In this document: in pieces, positions 35,059 to 43,729 of the stretch | Position numbering within the stretch: the stretch's first letter is position 1 | Layout: each line of letters begins with the position of its first letter | Assembly: GCA_965224595.1 (NCBI GenBank) | Contig: OZ245057.1 | Coordinates: 744,001-808,000 of the forward strand | Reading direction: 5' to 3' | From: Aliivibrio_A sp016764915 | GTDB taxonomy: Bacteria; Pseudomonadota; Gammaproteobacteria; Enterobacterales; Vibrionaceae | Length of the DNA stretch: 64,000 nt | Notes under the pieces: generated by a model | Told to the model about the DNA's origin: nothing | Seen by the model: the letters and a program-made list of their open reading frames with translations, nothing else | The model's database searches: none | Position numbers and translations under genes: made by a program

Positions 35059-35235
35059 GGGTGTCTGTCCCTTAACCGCCAGAAAGGGGCAAAAGGGCTG
35101 GATGAGTGGTTGCCACCTAAAAACCAGTGCCAGTATATTGCCCGTTTTGAACGAATCAGGAAAACGTATGGGTTGGATCTCAGTACGTCGAAAGAGAGGG
35201 AATTTATTAAGATGGAAGATAGGTACTGTGGGTGA
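35059..35235 (+). pseudogene. Displaced 3' fragment of the HNH nuclease gene, fused to a REP-like repeat
   Basis: From 35074 to 35153 this is identical, base for base, to 31231-31310 of the HNH gene; from there to the stop the two diverge but still encode a similar tail (RKTYGLDLSTSKEREF...YCG). It starts exactly at a GGGTGTCTGTCCCTT repeat (35059-35073), with no HNH catalytic half upstream. An open frame from 34864 runs into it, but its first ~70 codons resemble nothing and are probably chance. A gene remnant left by recombination at the repeat. Confidence 0.8.
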
Positions 35236-35276
35236 TATGGAACTTAGTTTTGGCTGAAAAAAGTCCCCATTAATCG

Positions 35277-36074
35277 CTATACAAACAGGTCAGTAGGTAG
35301 GTGTTCATAGATTAACTTTGCAGTCATAGTCATGGTCACCGATATGAATACCGGGCGAACAAGTCGCGTACCGTACGTGATGACGAATTTACTGCCAATA
35401 ATAGAGCCGACAATCTGTCCTACTCCCATTATTAACCCTAATGTGTAATCAACGTGGCCTAATACAATAAAAAGGATGAGGGAAGCAATGTTTCCCACAA
35501 GATTAAGCGGTTTCGTCGCCATTGTGGCCTGTTTGATGGTGTAACCCAGCAATATAACAAATGCCAGCATCCAAATTGATCCAGTGCCGGGGCCAAAAAA
35601 GCCATTGTAAAATCCAATAACCAGTCCGCCAATCATCATGAACTTTGTGGTTGAAAGCTTAGTAACAGAAGCCTCGGTTGATTTGAGCCTAGTTGATGTT
35701 ATCGAATAAACAGTGATAGCAATCATCATAATTGGCAGTAAAATTTCCAGTGATTCTTTATCGATAATACTTACTGCAAAGGAGCCGGCCAACGCACCGA
35801 TTGAGGTAAACAAAATACCAATGGTCATTCCTTTTGTTGGGAGCTGTTTAGAGAAAATAAACATCAGTGATGTGGTTAGCTCACCAATTACGGCTTGAAG
35901 CCTGTTCGTCCCTAATGCCACCATTGGAGGCAAACCTAATAATAATAATAGACTCGGAATAGTAATCAACCCTCCACCGCCTGCAATCGCATCGACAATC
36001 CCAGCTAATACCGCGATAGTGAAGAAAAGTAAGTAGATCGAATCACTGTTGTTTAGGTTTAATATATATTCCAT
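35277..36074 (-). CDS. TSUP-family (TauE/SafE) membrane permease
   Basis: 265 residues with seven to eight hydrophobic helices. The opening helix FAVLAGIVDAIAGGGGLITIPSLLLLLGLPP-like region and repeats of G-x-N motifs (IGFYNGFFGPGTGSIWML) are diagnostic of TSUP proteins (sulfite/sulfonate exporters and other small organic anion carriers). AAGGGAATG gives a fair ribosome site. Divergent LysR fragment at 36171 would have been its regulator. Confidence 0.9.
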   Translation of the reverse strand: MEYILNLNNSDSIYLLFFTIAVLAGIVDAIAGGGGLITIPSLLLLLGLPPMVALGTNRLQAVIGELTTSLMFIFSKQLPTKGMTIGILFTSIGALAGSFAVSIIDKESLEILLPIMMIAITVYSITSTRLKSTEASVTKLSTTKFMMIGGLVIGFYNGFFGPGTGSIWMLAFVILLGYTIKQATMATKPLNLVGNIASLILFIVLGHVDYTLGLIMGVGQIVGSIIGSKFVITYGTRLVRPVFISVTMTMTAKLIYEHLPTDLFV

Positions 36075-36170
36075 GTGACATTCCCTTGTATTTTCGTTTT
36101 GCTATTTGTACCATCCGAAAAGGTATAGTTAAATTTACTGTTGCTAACTTTATAGTTAAGGTTGAAGTTA

Positions 36171-36635
36171 ATGCTGTCATCTCAGGATATTCATTTTTTT
36201 GTGACCATTGCCGCGAGTCGCTCGTTGGCCGCAGCGGCAAGAAAATTAAATGTGACCCCACCAAGTGTTTCTCAGCGGTTACAGCTGCTTGAGAGTAAGC
36301 TTGGCATTAAGTTAGTAGAGAGAAATGCACGTTCAATATCACTGACGAGTGAAGGGGAGAGGCTTGCCCAAAAAGGACAGTTGTTGTTGCTGGATTTAGA
36401 GAGTCTACAACAAGATATTTCTGACAATAGAATGGCGATTTCTGGAGATATCAAAATAGTCTCGCCGATTGGTTTTGGAGAGCGTCACATTGGCCCTATC
36501 GTTGCTGAATTTCAAAACTTGAATCCTTTAACTCGAATTGAACTCAGCTTGTCGGATATACCAAAGTGGTCAGTTCACAAGAGCCCAGAGATTATGTTTT
36601 ATATTGGGAATTTAGAGGACTCATCCCTTTTCTAA
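36171..36635 (+). pseudogene. Truncated LysR-family regulator
   Basis: 154 residues. The HTH (DIHFFVTIAASRSLAAAARKLNVTPPSVSQRLQLLESKLGIKL in pieces) and the first part of the effector domain (ISGDIKIVSPIGFGERHIGPIVAEF) are intact, but it stops right after YIGNLEDSSLF, where a normal LysR protein (about 300 residues) has another half. The 3' end lies inside the convergent hydrolase gene. DNA binding may remain, but ligand control must be lost. Divergent from the TSUP gene, its likely former target. Confidence 0.85.
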
Positions 36636-37380
36636 TGGCTTCTGCCAAACCCTCAGGATTATCCCAAGCCATAGAGTGACCTGCGTCAGCGACGATCTCA
36701 ATGTTGATTCCTGCTTGTTCTAATTCATGTACTTCAGGATCAGGTAGCGAATGTTGACCAAAAATGAACGTTTTGTCGGTCTTTAATGCATAAAATACAT
36801 TGCGCCAAGCCAGATTCTGCTCTGCTATTAACGAAACAGACTCTTTATAGATCGCAACGGGGGTACTCATTGAAAGAGTTGTCGCCCAATTGTTGTTTGT
36901 TTCCATTTTATTTTCTTGAATAATTTCATTATGGGCGTACTTTAAATAGTCATGTTCACTGTATGAAGCAATCTGTTTACTGAACAAACCACCACCAGAA
37001 TCAAGGTTTGCTTCGCTAAGTATTAAGCCTTTCAGCTTTGTTTCAAATCGAGAAGCCAACACCACAGAAATAGTCCCGCCCATGCTATGTCCGTAGATAA
37101 AAAATTCATCCATATCTAAGTGATGAATAAACGTTTCGAGATAATCGGCATGTGCATCTATTGAGTAATTAAATTGTGTGGGCTTATCGCTGAATCCGGA
37201 GCCTATCAGGTCAACCAGTATTCTTCTGTGTTGAGCGAGACTGTTCATTGCAGCAACTTGAGGGTAATCAAACGAAGAAGCACAGCCTAAGCCATGGATA
37301 AAGATAATTGGAGTACCGACACCGGGTAAATCATGATAGCGAAGAGTTGTACTGCTACCTTCTAATGTATAAGCCTTCAT
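36592..37380 (-). CDS. Alpha/beta hydrolase
   Basis: 262 residues from ATG 37380, with GAGGAG upstream. Oxyanion region FIHGLGCASSF, nucleophile Ser in YGHSMGG (G-x-S-x-G), and the catalytic His in VADAGHSMAWDNPEGLAEAI. No signal peptide. The substrate is open. The final ten residues (MSPLNSQYKT) are read from antisense LysR sequence, so the native 3' end was probably altered when the two genes were joined. Confidence 0.87.
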   Translation of the reverse strand: MKAYTLEGSSTTLRYHDLPGVGTPIIFIHGLGCASSFDYPQVAAMNSLAQHRRILVDLIGSGFSDKPTQFNYSIDAHADYLETFIHHLDMDEFFIYGHSMGGTISVVLASRFETKLKGLILSEANLDSGGGLFSKQIASYSEHDYLKYAHNEIIQENKMETNNNWATTLSMSTPVAIYKESVSLIAEQNLAWRNVFYALKTDKTFIFGQHSLPDPEVHELEQAGINIEIVADAGHSMAWDNPEGLAEAIRKGMSPLNSQYKT

Positions 37381-37663
37381 TTCGCACTTCTCCTCATTAA
37401 AGCGTGAGGGCGAATATATCATTAGTGACTTATCCAATTATTGCGTTATGTCATGATTATTAATTTAGCCCATCAATATTTATATAATGGATTCAATTAT
37501 TTAGCTGACATATTGGTGTCAGGTAACTTTACATATGTTTCATATATAAAACACATGGTGCTATTAAGTAATTGATATTGCTCGGCATGATTTTAGATTA
37601 TAGAACACTCTTTCATTAAAAACTGTTCGTCACACCATACAAAAAAGTTTGGTCGTGATTAGT

Positions 37664-38308
37664 ATGGATATAATAAATATGCTGAAATTGTTACAAACAT
37701 GCGTTGTAGGCTTAATTTTCATTGGTTCCACTTTATTTAGTGTCGCTAATGCTGGATTGATCAATGTTGAGTATGTAGATACAGATGGACCACAATGGAC
37801 AGGAGTTGTTGATACTAATGCTGACACATTAACAATTAACTCATGGAGTGAAGGGTTGGGTGGTATGAGCTTTTGGACTCCAAGCACTCCCGCTTTGATG
37901 TTTCACGCATACGCTAAGCCGTCTTTTAATACGACTAATTTTAATGACCTAATCAATTATGATATATCAGATGCATGGAATGGTTTGATCGGCCAGAGTT
38001 GGGGTTTTCTATCAGACCTAACAAAAAAACAAATATCATGGGATCAAGGAGAATTTCTTGGCAATGATGCTCGTCTTGGTTGGGGATTAACACAAGGAAA
38101 TGACGGTAAGGTTAATTTTAGTCAGTTCACAGATCAAAACCATTTTTTGTTTATACCACGTGGTGAATTTTTGAATTCAATTTCGTATGCTAACAGTGTT
38201 GAGACAAGCCCCTCTTCTTCTGTATCCGTCCCTGAGCCTTCGACGTTGGCAATTTTCGCTTTAGGGATGTTAGGGGTAGCGTCACGTCGATTTAAGAAAC
38301 AATCTTAA
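37664..38308 (+). CDS. Secreted PEP-CTERM protein
   Basis: 214 residues. Signal peptide (MLKLLQTCVVGLIFIGSTLFSVANA), a beta-rich middle without recognisable domain, then the C-terminal sorting signal VPEPSTLAIFALGMLGVASRRF: PEP motif, hydrophobic helix and basic tail. In Gram-negative bacteria such proteins are processed by exosortase (EpsH/XrtA) and linked to exopolysaccharide. No exosortase is in the window. The start may also be ATG 37679. Ends in a strong terminator. Confidence 0.82.
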   Translation: MDIINMLKLLQTCVVGLIFIGSTLFSVANAGLINVEYVDTDGPQWTGVVDTNADTLTINSWSEGLGGMSFWTPSTPALMFHAYAKPSFNTTNFNDLINYDISDAWNGLIGQSWGFLSDLTKKQISWDQGEFLGNDARLGWGLTQGNDGKVNFSQFTDQNHFLFIPRGEFLNSISYANSVETSPSSSVSVPEPSTLAIFALGMLGVASRRFKKQS

Positions 38309-38344
38309 CTATTCATACTACAATTAGTTCAAATTTTGAGTGAT

Positions 38345-38374
38345 AAGCACCTGCCATGTGGTAGGTGCTTTTTT
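38345..38374 (+). terminator. Rho-independent terminator after the PEP-CTERM gene
   Basis: AAGCACCTGCC, short loop, GGTAGGTGCTT, then TTTT followed by CTTTTTT. Near-perfect stem and T tract. Confidence 0.92.
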
Positions 38375-38475
38375 CTTTTTTTGTACCTACACAAAAGAAA
38401 TGTTGATTTTGACTAGCCCCTCTATTTCATTGAATTATGTGAAAAATAATATAGGTACTTCATTATTCACCACGC

Positions 38476-38494
38476 GGTAATGACAACCATTACC
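38476..38494 (+). promoter_or_regulatory. Inverted repeat GGTAATG-N5-CATTACC upstream of nikA
   Basis: Perfect 7-bp arms with a 5-base spacer, 75-93 bases before the nikA ATG. The flanking bases ACGCGGTAATG and AACCATTACC both recur in the 38-bp palindrome at 53697. Operator or dispersed palindrome; unclear. Confidence 0.45.
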
Positions 38495-38522
38495 ATTTGT
38501 GTTGCACACTCCTTTGTTGGTA

Positions 38523-38537
38523 TGTTATAACATAACA
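38523..38537 (+). promoter_or_regulatory. Zur-like palindrome TGTTAT-N3-ATAACA before nikA
   Basis: TGTTATAACATAACA matches the TGTTAT-N3-ATAACA core of gammaproteobacterial Zur sites in all 12 fixed positions. It overlaps a perfect 14-bp palindrome (38521-38534) and lies 32 bases before the nikA ATG. A GTATG half-site typical of NikR is present once at 38520, but the second half is missing. Which regulator acts cannot be settled from the sequence. Confidence 0.55.
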
Positions 38538-38568
38538 AAATGAAGTGATCTTATACAAAGGAGTGAAA

Positions 38569-40119
38569 ATGAAACTTATCGGATATCTGCTGTGTGTAGT
38601 ATTGAGTAGTGTTAGCCTCAACAGTGCTGCTAACATTAACTTCTCTTGGACAGTAAACGCTGGTCCTATTAATCCACATCAGACGTCACCAAATCAAATG
38701 TATGCTCAGGCTATGGTTTATGAGCCTTTGGTAAAATATAGCGAAGGGGGAAAGCTCATTCCTTGGCTGGCAACGTCATGGGATATCTCTCCCGATGGCA
38801 CTCAATACACGTTTAGATTGAGAGAGGGGGTGAAGTTTTCAAATGGTGACTCTTTCAATGCACAGGCAGTAAAAGCAAACTTTGAACAAGTCCTTATGAA
38901 CTTTGAAAAGCATCGCTGGTTAGAGTTAATTAAGAAAATAGACCATGTTGAAGAAATTGATGAATTAACCGTCAACTTGGTTCTAAAAAGTGCGTATTAT
39001 CCCACTCTTCAAGAGCTGTCTTTAGTTCGGCCAGTACGATTTATGGCTCCTTCAGCTATGCCGAAAAAAGGGCATACTGGTGATGGTATTAACGCTCCAA
39101 TAGGAACGGGTCCTTGGATGCTTGATTCAACCGTTTTAGGAGTGAAAGATACCTTCGTTCGTAATCCACACTACTGGGGGAAAACCCCAAAGCATGAAAA
39201 GGTAGAGGTTGCGGTCATCTCTGACCCTAATGCACGTGCACTGGCTTTTGAAAGCGGAATGGTTAACTTAATTTATGGCTTGGAAGGACAGATTTCACCA
39301 GATTCTTTTGACCGATTTCGTAAGAACCCTTCTCTGCATACGGGATTATCTGATCCAATTTCAACTCGCCTGATTGCAATGAACAGCGCTCGTTCAGCAA
39401 CGCAAGAGCGTGATGTACGAATCGCCCTCAATTATGCGATTGATCGCGAAGGGATCTCAAAAGGGATTTTTTACGGTACTGAATCTCCTGCCAATAGCTT
39501 GTTTGCTAAAAATGTCCCTTATGCAGACGTGGCGCTCACGACATACCAACACAGCAAAAAACATGCTGAGAAGCTGTTGGATAACGCGGGGTGGACGCTG
39601 TCGGAAGGAAAAATATACCGCAGCAAGAATGGAGAAGAGCTTGAGCTTGAATTGGTATATCACGGGCATGACGCTAACCAAAAAGCAATTGCTGAGGTAC
39701 TGCAAGCCAACTTTAAAGATGCGGGGGTGAAGTTGATATTGGCCGCTGAAGAGCGAAGCCGTTTTTATAAGCGCCAAAAAGGGGGAGAGTTCGACTTAAT
39801 TTTCAATAATACTTGGGGCTCACCTTACGATCCGCACTCTTTTATTAGTGGCATGCGACATCCATCCCACGCGGATTACATGGCTCAAGCAGGCCTGTCT
39901 AACAAAGCGGATATTGACCGTAATATTGATGCGATTTTGTCTAGTACCAATGAAACAGAGCGAAAAAACCTGTATTCGACATTACTGAACACCTTGCATG
40001 ATGAAGCTGTATACCTACCGATCACCTATATGCGTATCACCGGTGTGGCGTCCAAGAAACTTGGTAAGTTCTCTATGGGGTCAACCGTGTTTGATATTCC
40101 ATTCGAGCAATTCCAATAA
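38569..40119 (+). CDS. nikA: Nickel-type ABC transporter substrate-binding protein NikA
   Basis: 516 residues from ATG 38569, preceded by AAAGGAG. Signal peptide (KLIGYLLCVVLSSVSLNSA) then an SBP family 5 domain. Close to E. coli NikA throughout: SWTVNAGPINPHQTSPNQMYAQ, DPNARALAFESGMVNLIYGLEG, TWGSPYDPHSFISGMRHPSHADY and HDEAVYLPITYMRI. The PSHAD histidine that binds Ni in E. coli NikA is conserved. Binds a metal-chelator complex in the periplasm and passes it to NikBCDE. First gene of the operon; a Zur-like palindrome lies in its promoter. Confidence 0.92.
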   Translation: MKLIGYLLCVVLSSVSLNSAANINFSWTVNAGPINPHQTSPNQMYAQAMVYEPLVKYSEGGKLIPWLATSWDISPDGTQYTFRLREGVKFSNGDSFNAQAVKANFEQVLMNFEKHRWLELIKKIDHVEEIDELTVNLVLKSAYYPTLQELSLVRPVRFMAPSAMPKKGHTGDGINAPIGTGPWMLDSTVLGVKDTFVRNPHYWGKTPKHEKVEVAVISDPNARALAFESGMVNLIYGLEGQISPDSFDRFRKNPSLHTGLSDPISTRLIAMNSARSATQERDVRIALNYAIDREGISKGIFYGTESPANSLFAKNVPYADVALTTYQHSKKHAEKLLDNAGWTLSEGKIYRSKNGEELELELVYHGHDANQKAIAEVLQANFKDAGVKLILAAEERSRFYKRQKGGEFDLIFNNTWGSPYDPHSFISGMRHPSHADYMAQAGLSNKADIDRNIDAILSSTNETERKNLYSTLLNTLHDEAVYLPITYMRITGVASKKLGKFSMGSTVFDIPFEQFQ

Positions 40120-40208
40120 TCACTTATCGCAGAGGTAGTGTCGATCAAAGTGCTTATTTGTGATTGATACTACCGTGTGTCAGCGCTCTATCTGGTGAAG
40201 GGATCATC

Positions 40209-41153
40209 ATGTTATCTTTTGTTATACGGCGTTTGCTGCTTGTACCCCCGTTACTGTGGGCAGTATCGTTAATCATCTTTTTATTTTTGCGTTTGAGTGG
40301 TGCTGAACCTGCACTCGCTTATCTACGAGCAGCGAATATACCGTTAACCGATCAAGCTATTATTGATGCTGAGCGTTTCTTAGGTCTTGATAAGCCGTTA
40401 TGGGAGCAGTACTTTGACTGGTTTAATGGAGCCATTCATTTAGATTTTGGTGTGTCTTACATGACAAGTCGACCCGTTCTGGCTGATCTCCTCTATTATC
40501 TACCCGCCACCCTTAAGTTAGCGTCATTTGCACTGTTGCTGACGCTGGTTCTCTCTATTCCGTTAGCGATTTGGGCGGCGCGGTATCGTGATAAATGGCC
40601 AGATTTTACCATTCGAGGCTTAGCGTTTATTGGCGTGTCAATTCCAAACTTCTGGTTAGGATTTTTGTTGGTGCTTCTATTTTCCATTCACTTGAAGTGG
40701 TTACCGCCCATGGGTTATGGAGGCTTGTCACATATGGTGTTGCCTGCTGTGGCGATTGCGTTTATGTCCCTGTGTATCAATGCCCGGTTATTACGAGCCA
40801 GCATGTTAGAAGTGAGTGGTCAGCGGCATGTTCGTTATGCTCGAATGCGAGGTATTTCGTCACGGCGTGTCGAACGAACCCATATTTTACGTAACAGCTT
40901 ACTTCCTATCGTTACTGCTGCTGGTATGCATATTGGTGAGCTTATTGGTGGGTCTTTGATCGTCGAAAGTATTTTCAGTTGGCCGGGGGTAGGGCGTTAC
41001 GCCATTACGGCAATCAGTAATAATGATTATCCGGTTATTCAATGTTTTACTTTAATGATGACGACCATTTTTATCTTTTGTAACTTGGTGATCGATATTA
41101 TCTACGCGTGGCTTGATCCCCGAATTCGTTTGGAGGCAGTTGAATGTCAGTAA
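40209..41153 (+). CDS. nikB: Nickel-type ABC transporter permease NikB
   Basis: 314 residues from ATG 40209 with AAGGGATC upstream. Six helices; first transmembrane region RRLLLVPPLLWAVSLIIFLFLRL and the EAA-loop region RLLRASMLEVSGQRHVRYARMRGISSRRVERTHILRNSLLP in parts. DppB/NikB-type permease. Its stop overlaps the nikC ATG (nikC starts at 41144). Confidence 0.92.
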   Translation: MLSFVIRRLLLVPPLLWAVSLIIFLFLRLSGAEPALAYLRAANIPLTDQAIIDAERFLGLDKPLWEQYFDWFNGAIHLDFGVSYMTSRPVLADLLYYLPATLKLASFALLLTLVLSIPLAIWAARYRDKWPDFTIRGLAFIGVSIPNFWLGFLLVLLFSIHLKWLPPMGYGGLSHMVLPAVAIAFMSLCINARLLRASMLEVSGQRHVRYARMRGISSRRVERTHILRNSLLPIVTAAGMHIGELIGGSLIVESIFSWPGVGRYAITAISNNDYPVIQCFTLMMTTIFIFCNLVIDIIYAWLDPRIRLEAVECQ

Positions 41154-41970
41154 TAAGAGGTATGTCCGTTAGTGCATTGCTTGGTTTTATCTCCCTTTCA
41201 CTACTTATGATCGTTGCTGTTTTTGCTCCTTGGCTTTCGCCCTATGACCCTAACTCCATCGACTTAACGCAACGTTTGCAAGGGATGAGTAGTGTGCATC
41301 TCTTAGGGACCGATCACCTTGGTCGCGACATGTTTTCCCGTCTTGTAACAGCAACCTCTGTCTCTCTTGGTGCCGTTTTTGTCACGCTGACATTAATGCT
41401 CGTTATCGGGGTTGGTCTTGGTGGTCTTGCTGGGTTTGTCGGAGGCAGAACGGATCAGGTCATTATGCGCACTTGTGATGTATTCATGACCTTTCCAACG
41501 GTTGTGCTGGCTCTATTTATGGTCGCCATACTCGGTACTGGGTTAGTCAATGTCATCATCGCGATAGCGATCACACACTGGGCATGGTATGCGCGTATTT
41601 CGAGGAGCCTTGTACTTACCGTTAAGCACAGTGATTATTTACAGGCCGCTAAATTGGCGGGGGTGCCACCTCTTGCTCGTTTTCGTGTGCATATATTGCC
41701 GAACATCATGGTGCAATTAATGGTGCTGGCGACGTTGGATATCGGCCATGTGATGTTGCACGTTTCAGGTTTGAGTTTTCTTGGCCTAGGGGTTGAATCG
41801 CCGACACCAGAGTGGGGAGTCATGATCAACGATGCTCGACAATTTATTTGGACTAATCACTACTCGTTATTTGGCCAGGTCTTGCCATTTTAGTCAGTGT
41901 GATGTCTTTTAATCTGCTCGGTGATGCACTGCGCGATAAACTCGACCCAAATCTGGAGCACAATGGATGA
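41144..41970 (+). pseudogene. nikC: Nickel-type ABC permease NikC, frameshifted near its 3' end
   Basis: DppC/NikC-type permease (LLGTDHLGRDMFSRLV; EAA loop SRSLVLTVKHSDYLQAAKLAGVPPLARFRVHILPN in parts). The frame from 41144 meets a stop at 41891-41893 just after TNHYSLFGQVLPF. The next frame continues PGLAILVSVMSFNLLGDALRDKLDP, which is the conserved NikC C-terminus, and ends with TGA at 41968-41970, overlapping the nikD ATG. One T missing from the run at 41870-41872 explains the shift (SLF-W-PGLAIL expected). Either a real mutation disabling the last helix or a sequencing error in a homopolymer. Confidence 0.88.
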
Positions 41971-42725
41971 AGCTTGAATTAACCAACCTCAGTGTGACCA
42001 CATCTTCTACTACATTAGTGAACAATATCAGTCTATCGATTGAGCCTGGCTCTGTACTAGCACTTATTGGAGCCAGTGGCTCGGGAAAATCGGTCACCTG
42101 CTCTGCTATTTTTGACCTACTGCCATCGGGCCTTAAACGTAGCGGTGATATCACTATTGATGGTAAAGAGATTGATATAGCGTCAATACGTGGTAAGCGC
42201 ATAACTTGCATTATGCAAAACCCAGCCAGTGCGTTTAACCCGTTACAGACTATGAAACAACATGGTATGGAAACGATGCTTGCTAGTGGTCAAAAATACA
42301 ATAAAAGTATTTTAATTGAGGCGATGCAAGATGCTGGGTTGCAAGAGTGGGAAACAACACTGGGCTTGTACCCATTTCAAATGAGTGGAGGCATGTTGCA
42401 AAGAATGATGCTGGCTTTGGCATTAGTGAGTGGCGCAGACCTGCTTGTGGCTGATGAGCCTACCACCGACCTTGATCTAGTGGTGCAAGCTCATGTTCTT
42501 AATCGCTTAGAAGCCATTAGTAAGAAACGTAATTTAGGCGTGTTACTGGTGACTCACGATTTTGGCGTTGTTGCACGTTTAGCCGATCGTGTTGCGGTGA
42601 TGTCGGATGGTGAAATAGTGGAACAAGGATCGATAACACAAATATTCCATCAACCGACTCACCCAGCAACACGTGCTCTCTTAGATGCTCACCTCTCGTT
42701 ATACAAGGAACACAGCTATGGATAA
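41967..42725 (+). CDS. nikD: Nickel-type ABC transporter ATP-binding protein NikD
   Basis: 252 residues. Walker A GASGSGKSVT, signature MSGGMLQRMMLALAL (Q-loop NPASAFNP upstream), Walker B LLVADEPTTDLD, switch His VTHDFG. DppD/NikD group. Its ATG overlaps the restored nikC stop, and it overlaps nikE. Confidence 0.92.
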   Translation: MKLELTNLSVTTSSTTLVNNISLSIEPGSVLALIGASGSGKSVTCSAIFDLLPSGLKRSGDITIDGKEIDIASIRGKRITCIMQNPASAFNPLQTMKQHGMETMLASGQKYNKSILIEAMQDAGLQEWETTLGLYPFQMSGGMLQRMMLALALVSGADLLVADEPTTDLDLVVQAHVLNRLEAISKKRNLGVLLVTHDFGVVARLADRVAVMSDGEIVEQGSITQIFHQPTHPATRALLDAHLSLYKEHSYG

Positions 42726-43506
42726 GTTCATTTCAGTGCAAGGGGTAGCAAAGCGCTACCAAGCTCAAGGGTTACTGAGTCGCCAAAAGAGCAAACAAGT
42801 ATTGACGGATATTAACCTCGATATTCATCATGGAGAGTCACTGGCGCTCGTAGGGGCAAGTGGCAGCGGGAAAAGCACCCTTTGCCGCCTTATATTAGGT
42901 CTGGAACCGTGCAGTGATGGGCGTATTCTTCATCAGGGGGATGAGATCGCTTCCTTTACGGGGGCTCAATGGCGAGAGTATCGTCAACACGTTCAGCTTG
43001 TTTTTCAAGATGCGATCGGAGCGGTCAACCCAAGGCAGAGGGTTGAACAAATTTTAGCTGAGCCATTGCGTTATCTACGTCAGCTTAGTAAAAGTGAAGT
43101 TGCATCAGAAAGTGAGACGCTGATGCGACAAGTCGGTTTGGATGCCACATTATTAAAACGCCGAGCCGGGCAACTTAGTGGTGGTCAATTGCAACGCGTT
43201 GGTATCGCACGTGCTTTGGCGGTACGTCCAAAACTGATTGCTCTTGATGAGTCGCTATCGAGCCTAGATCTTGTACTTCAACAGCAGATGATTCAACTGT
43301 TACAGTCGATTCAGCGAGAGCTTGGAACCGCTTTTTTGCTTATTACGCATGATCTACGCTTGGTCGATCTTTTCTGTCATAGAGTCATTGTGCTTGATGA
43401 TGGCAAAATAGTGGAAAGTCGCCCTGCACAAAGTGTAGAGCCATGGCAAAGTAGGATGGGAAAAATGCTAAGTGATGCTATTTTGCCCGCCATGCCCCCT
43501 GGTTAA
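42718..43506 (+). CDS. nikE: Nickel-type ABC transporter ATP-binding protein NikE
   Basis: 262 residues from ATG 42718, overlapping the nikD stop by 8 bases (an upstream start at 42685 is possible). Walker A GASGSGKSTL, signature LSGGQLQRVGIARAL, Walker B LIALDESLSSLD, switch His ITHDLR. DppF/NikE group. Completes the NikABCDE transporter. Confidence 0.92.
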   Translation: MDKFISVQGVAKRYQAQGLLSRQKSKQVLTDINLDIHHGESLALVGASGSGKSTLCRLILGLEPCSDGRILHQGDEIASFTGAQWREYRQHVQLVFQDAIGAVNPRQRVEQILAEPLRYLRQLSKSEVASESETLMRQVGLDATLLKRRAGQLSGGQLQRVGIARALAVRPKLIALDESLSSLDLVLQQQMIQLLQSIQRELGTAFLLITHDLRLVDLFCHRVIVLDDGKIVESRPAQSVEPWQSRMGKMLSDAILPAMPPG

Positions 43507-43729
43507 GTGATAGGTAAACCGGAAAGCTTGCTGTAAGTGTCGGAATTTTTAATATAGGATTAGAACTTATTCAAAGGTATATAGCTAATCTGTATAGGCT
43601 TTTTTGATGAAGTATGGATAGTGGAAGTATCATCGGAAAGACTAAATGTGCTGATCGACAACAAACACTTAGGTCGGCTATCCCAAACTAAGTTATGATT
43701 CTCTATCTCTCAACTTAATCGATACCTTT

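Noticed and set aside
34864..35070. N-terminal extension of the HNH fragment as a fusion protein
   Set aside because: The first ~70 codons resemble no family and the similarity starts precisely at the repeat, so it is likely chance.
38476..38494. GGTAATG inverted repeat taken as a NikR site
   Set aside because: It does not fit the NikR consensus known to me; left as an unassigned inverted repeat.
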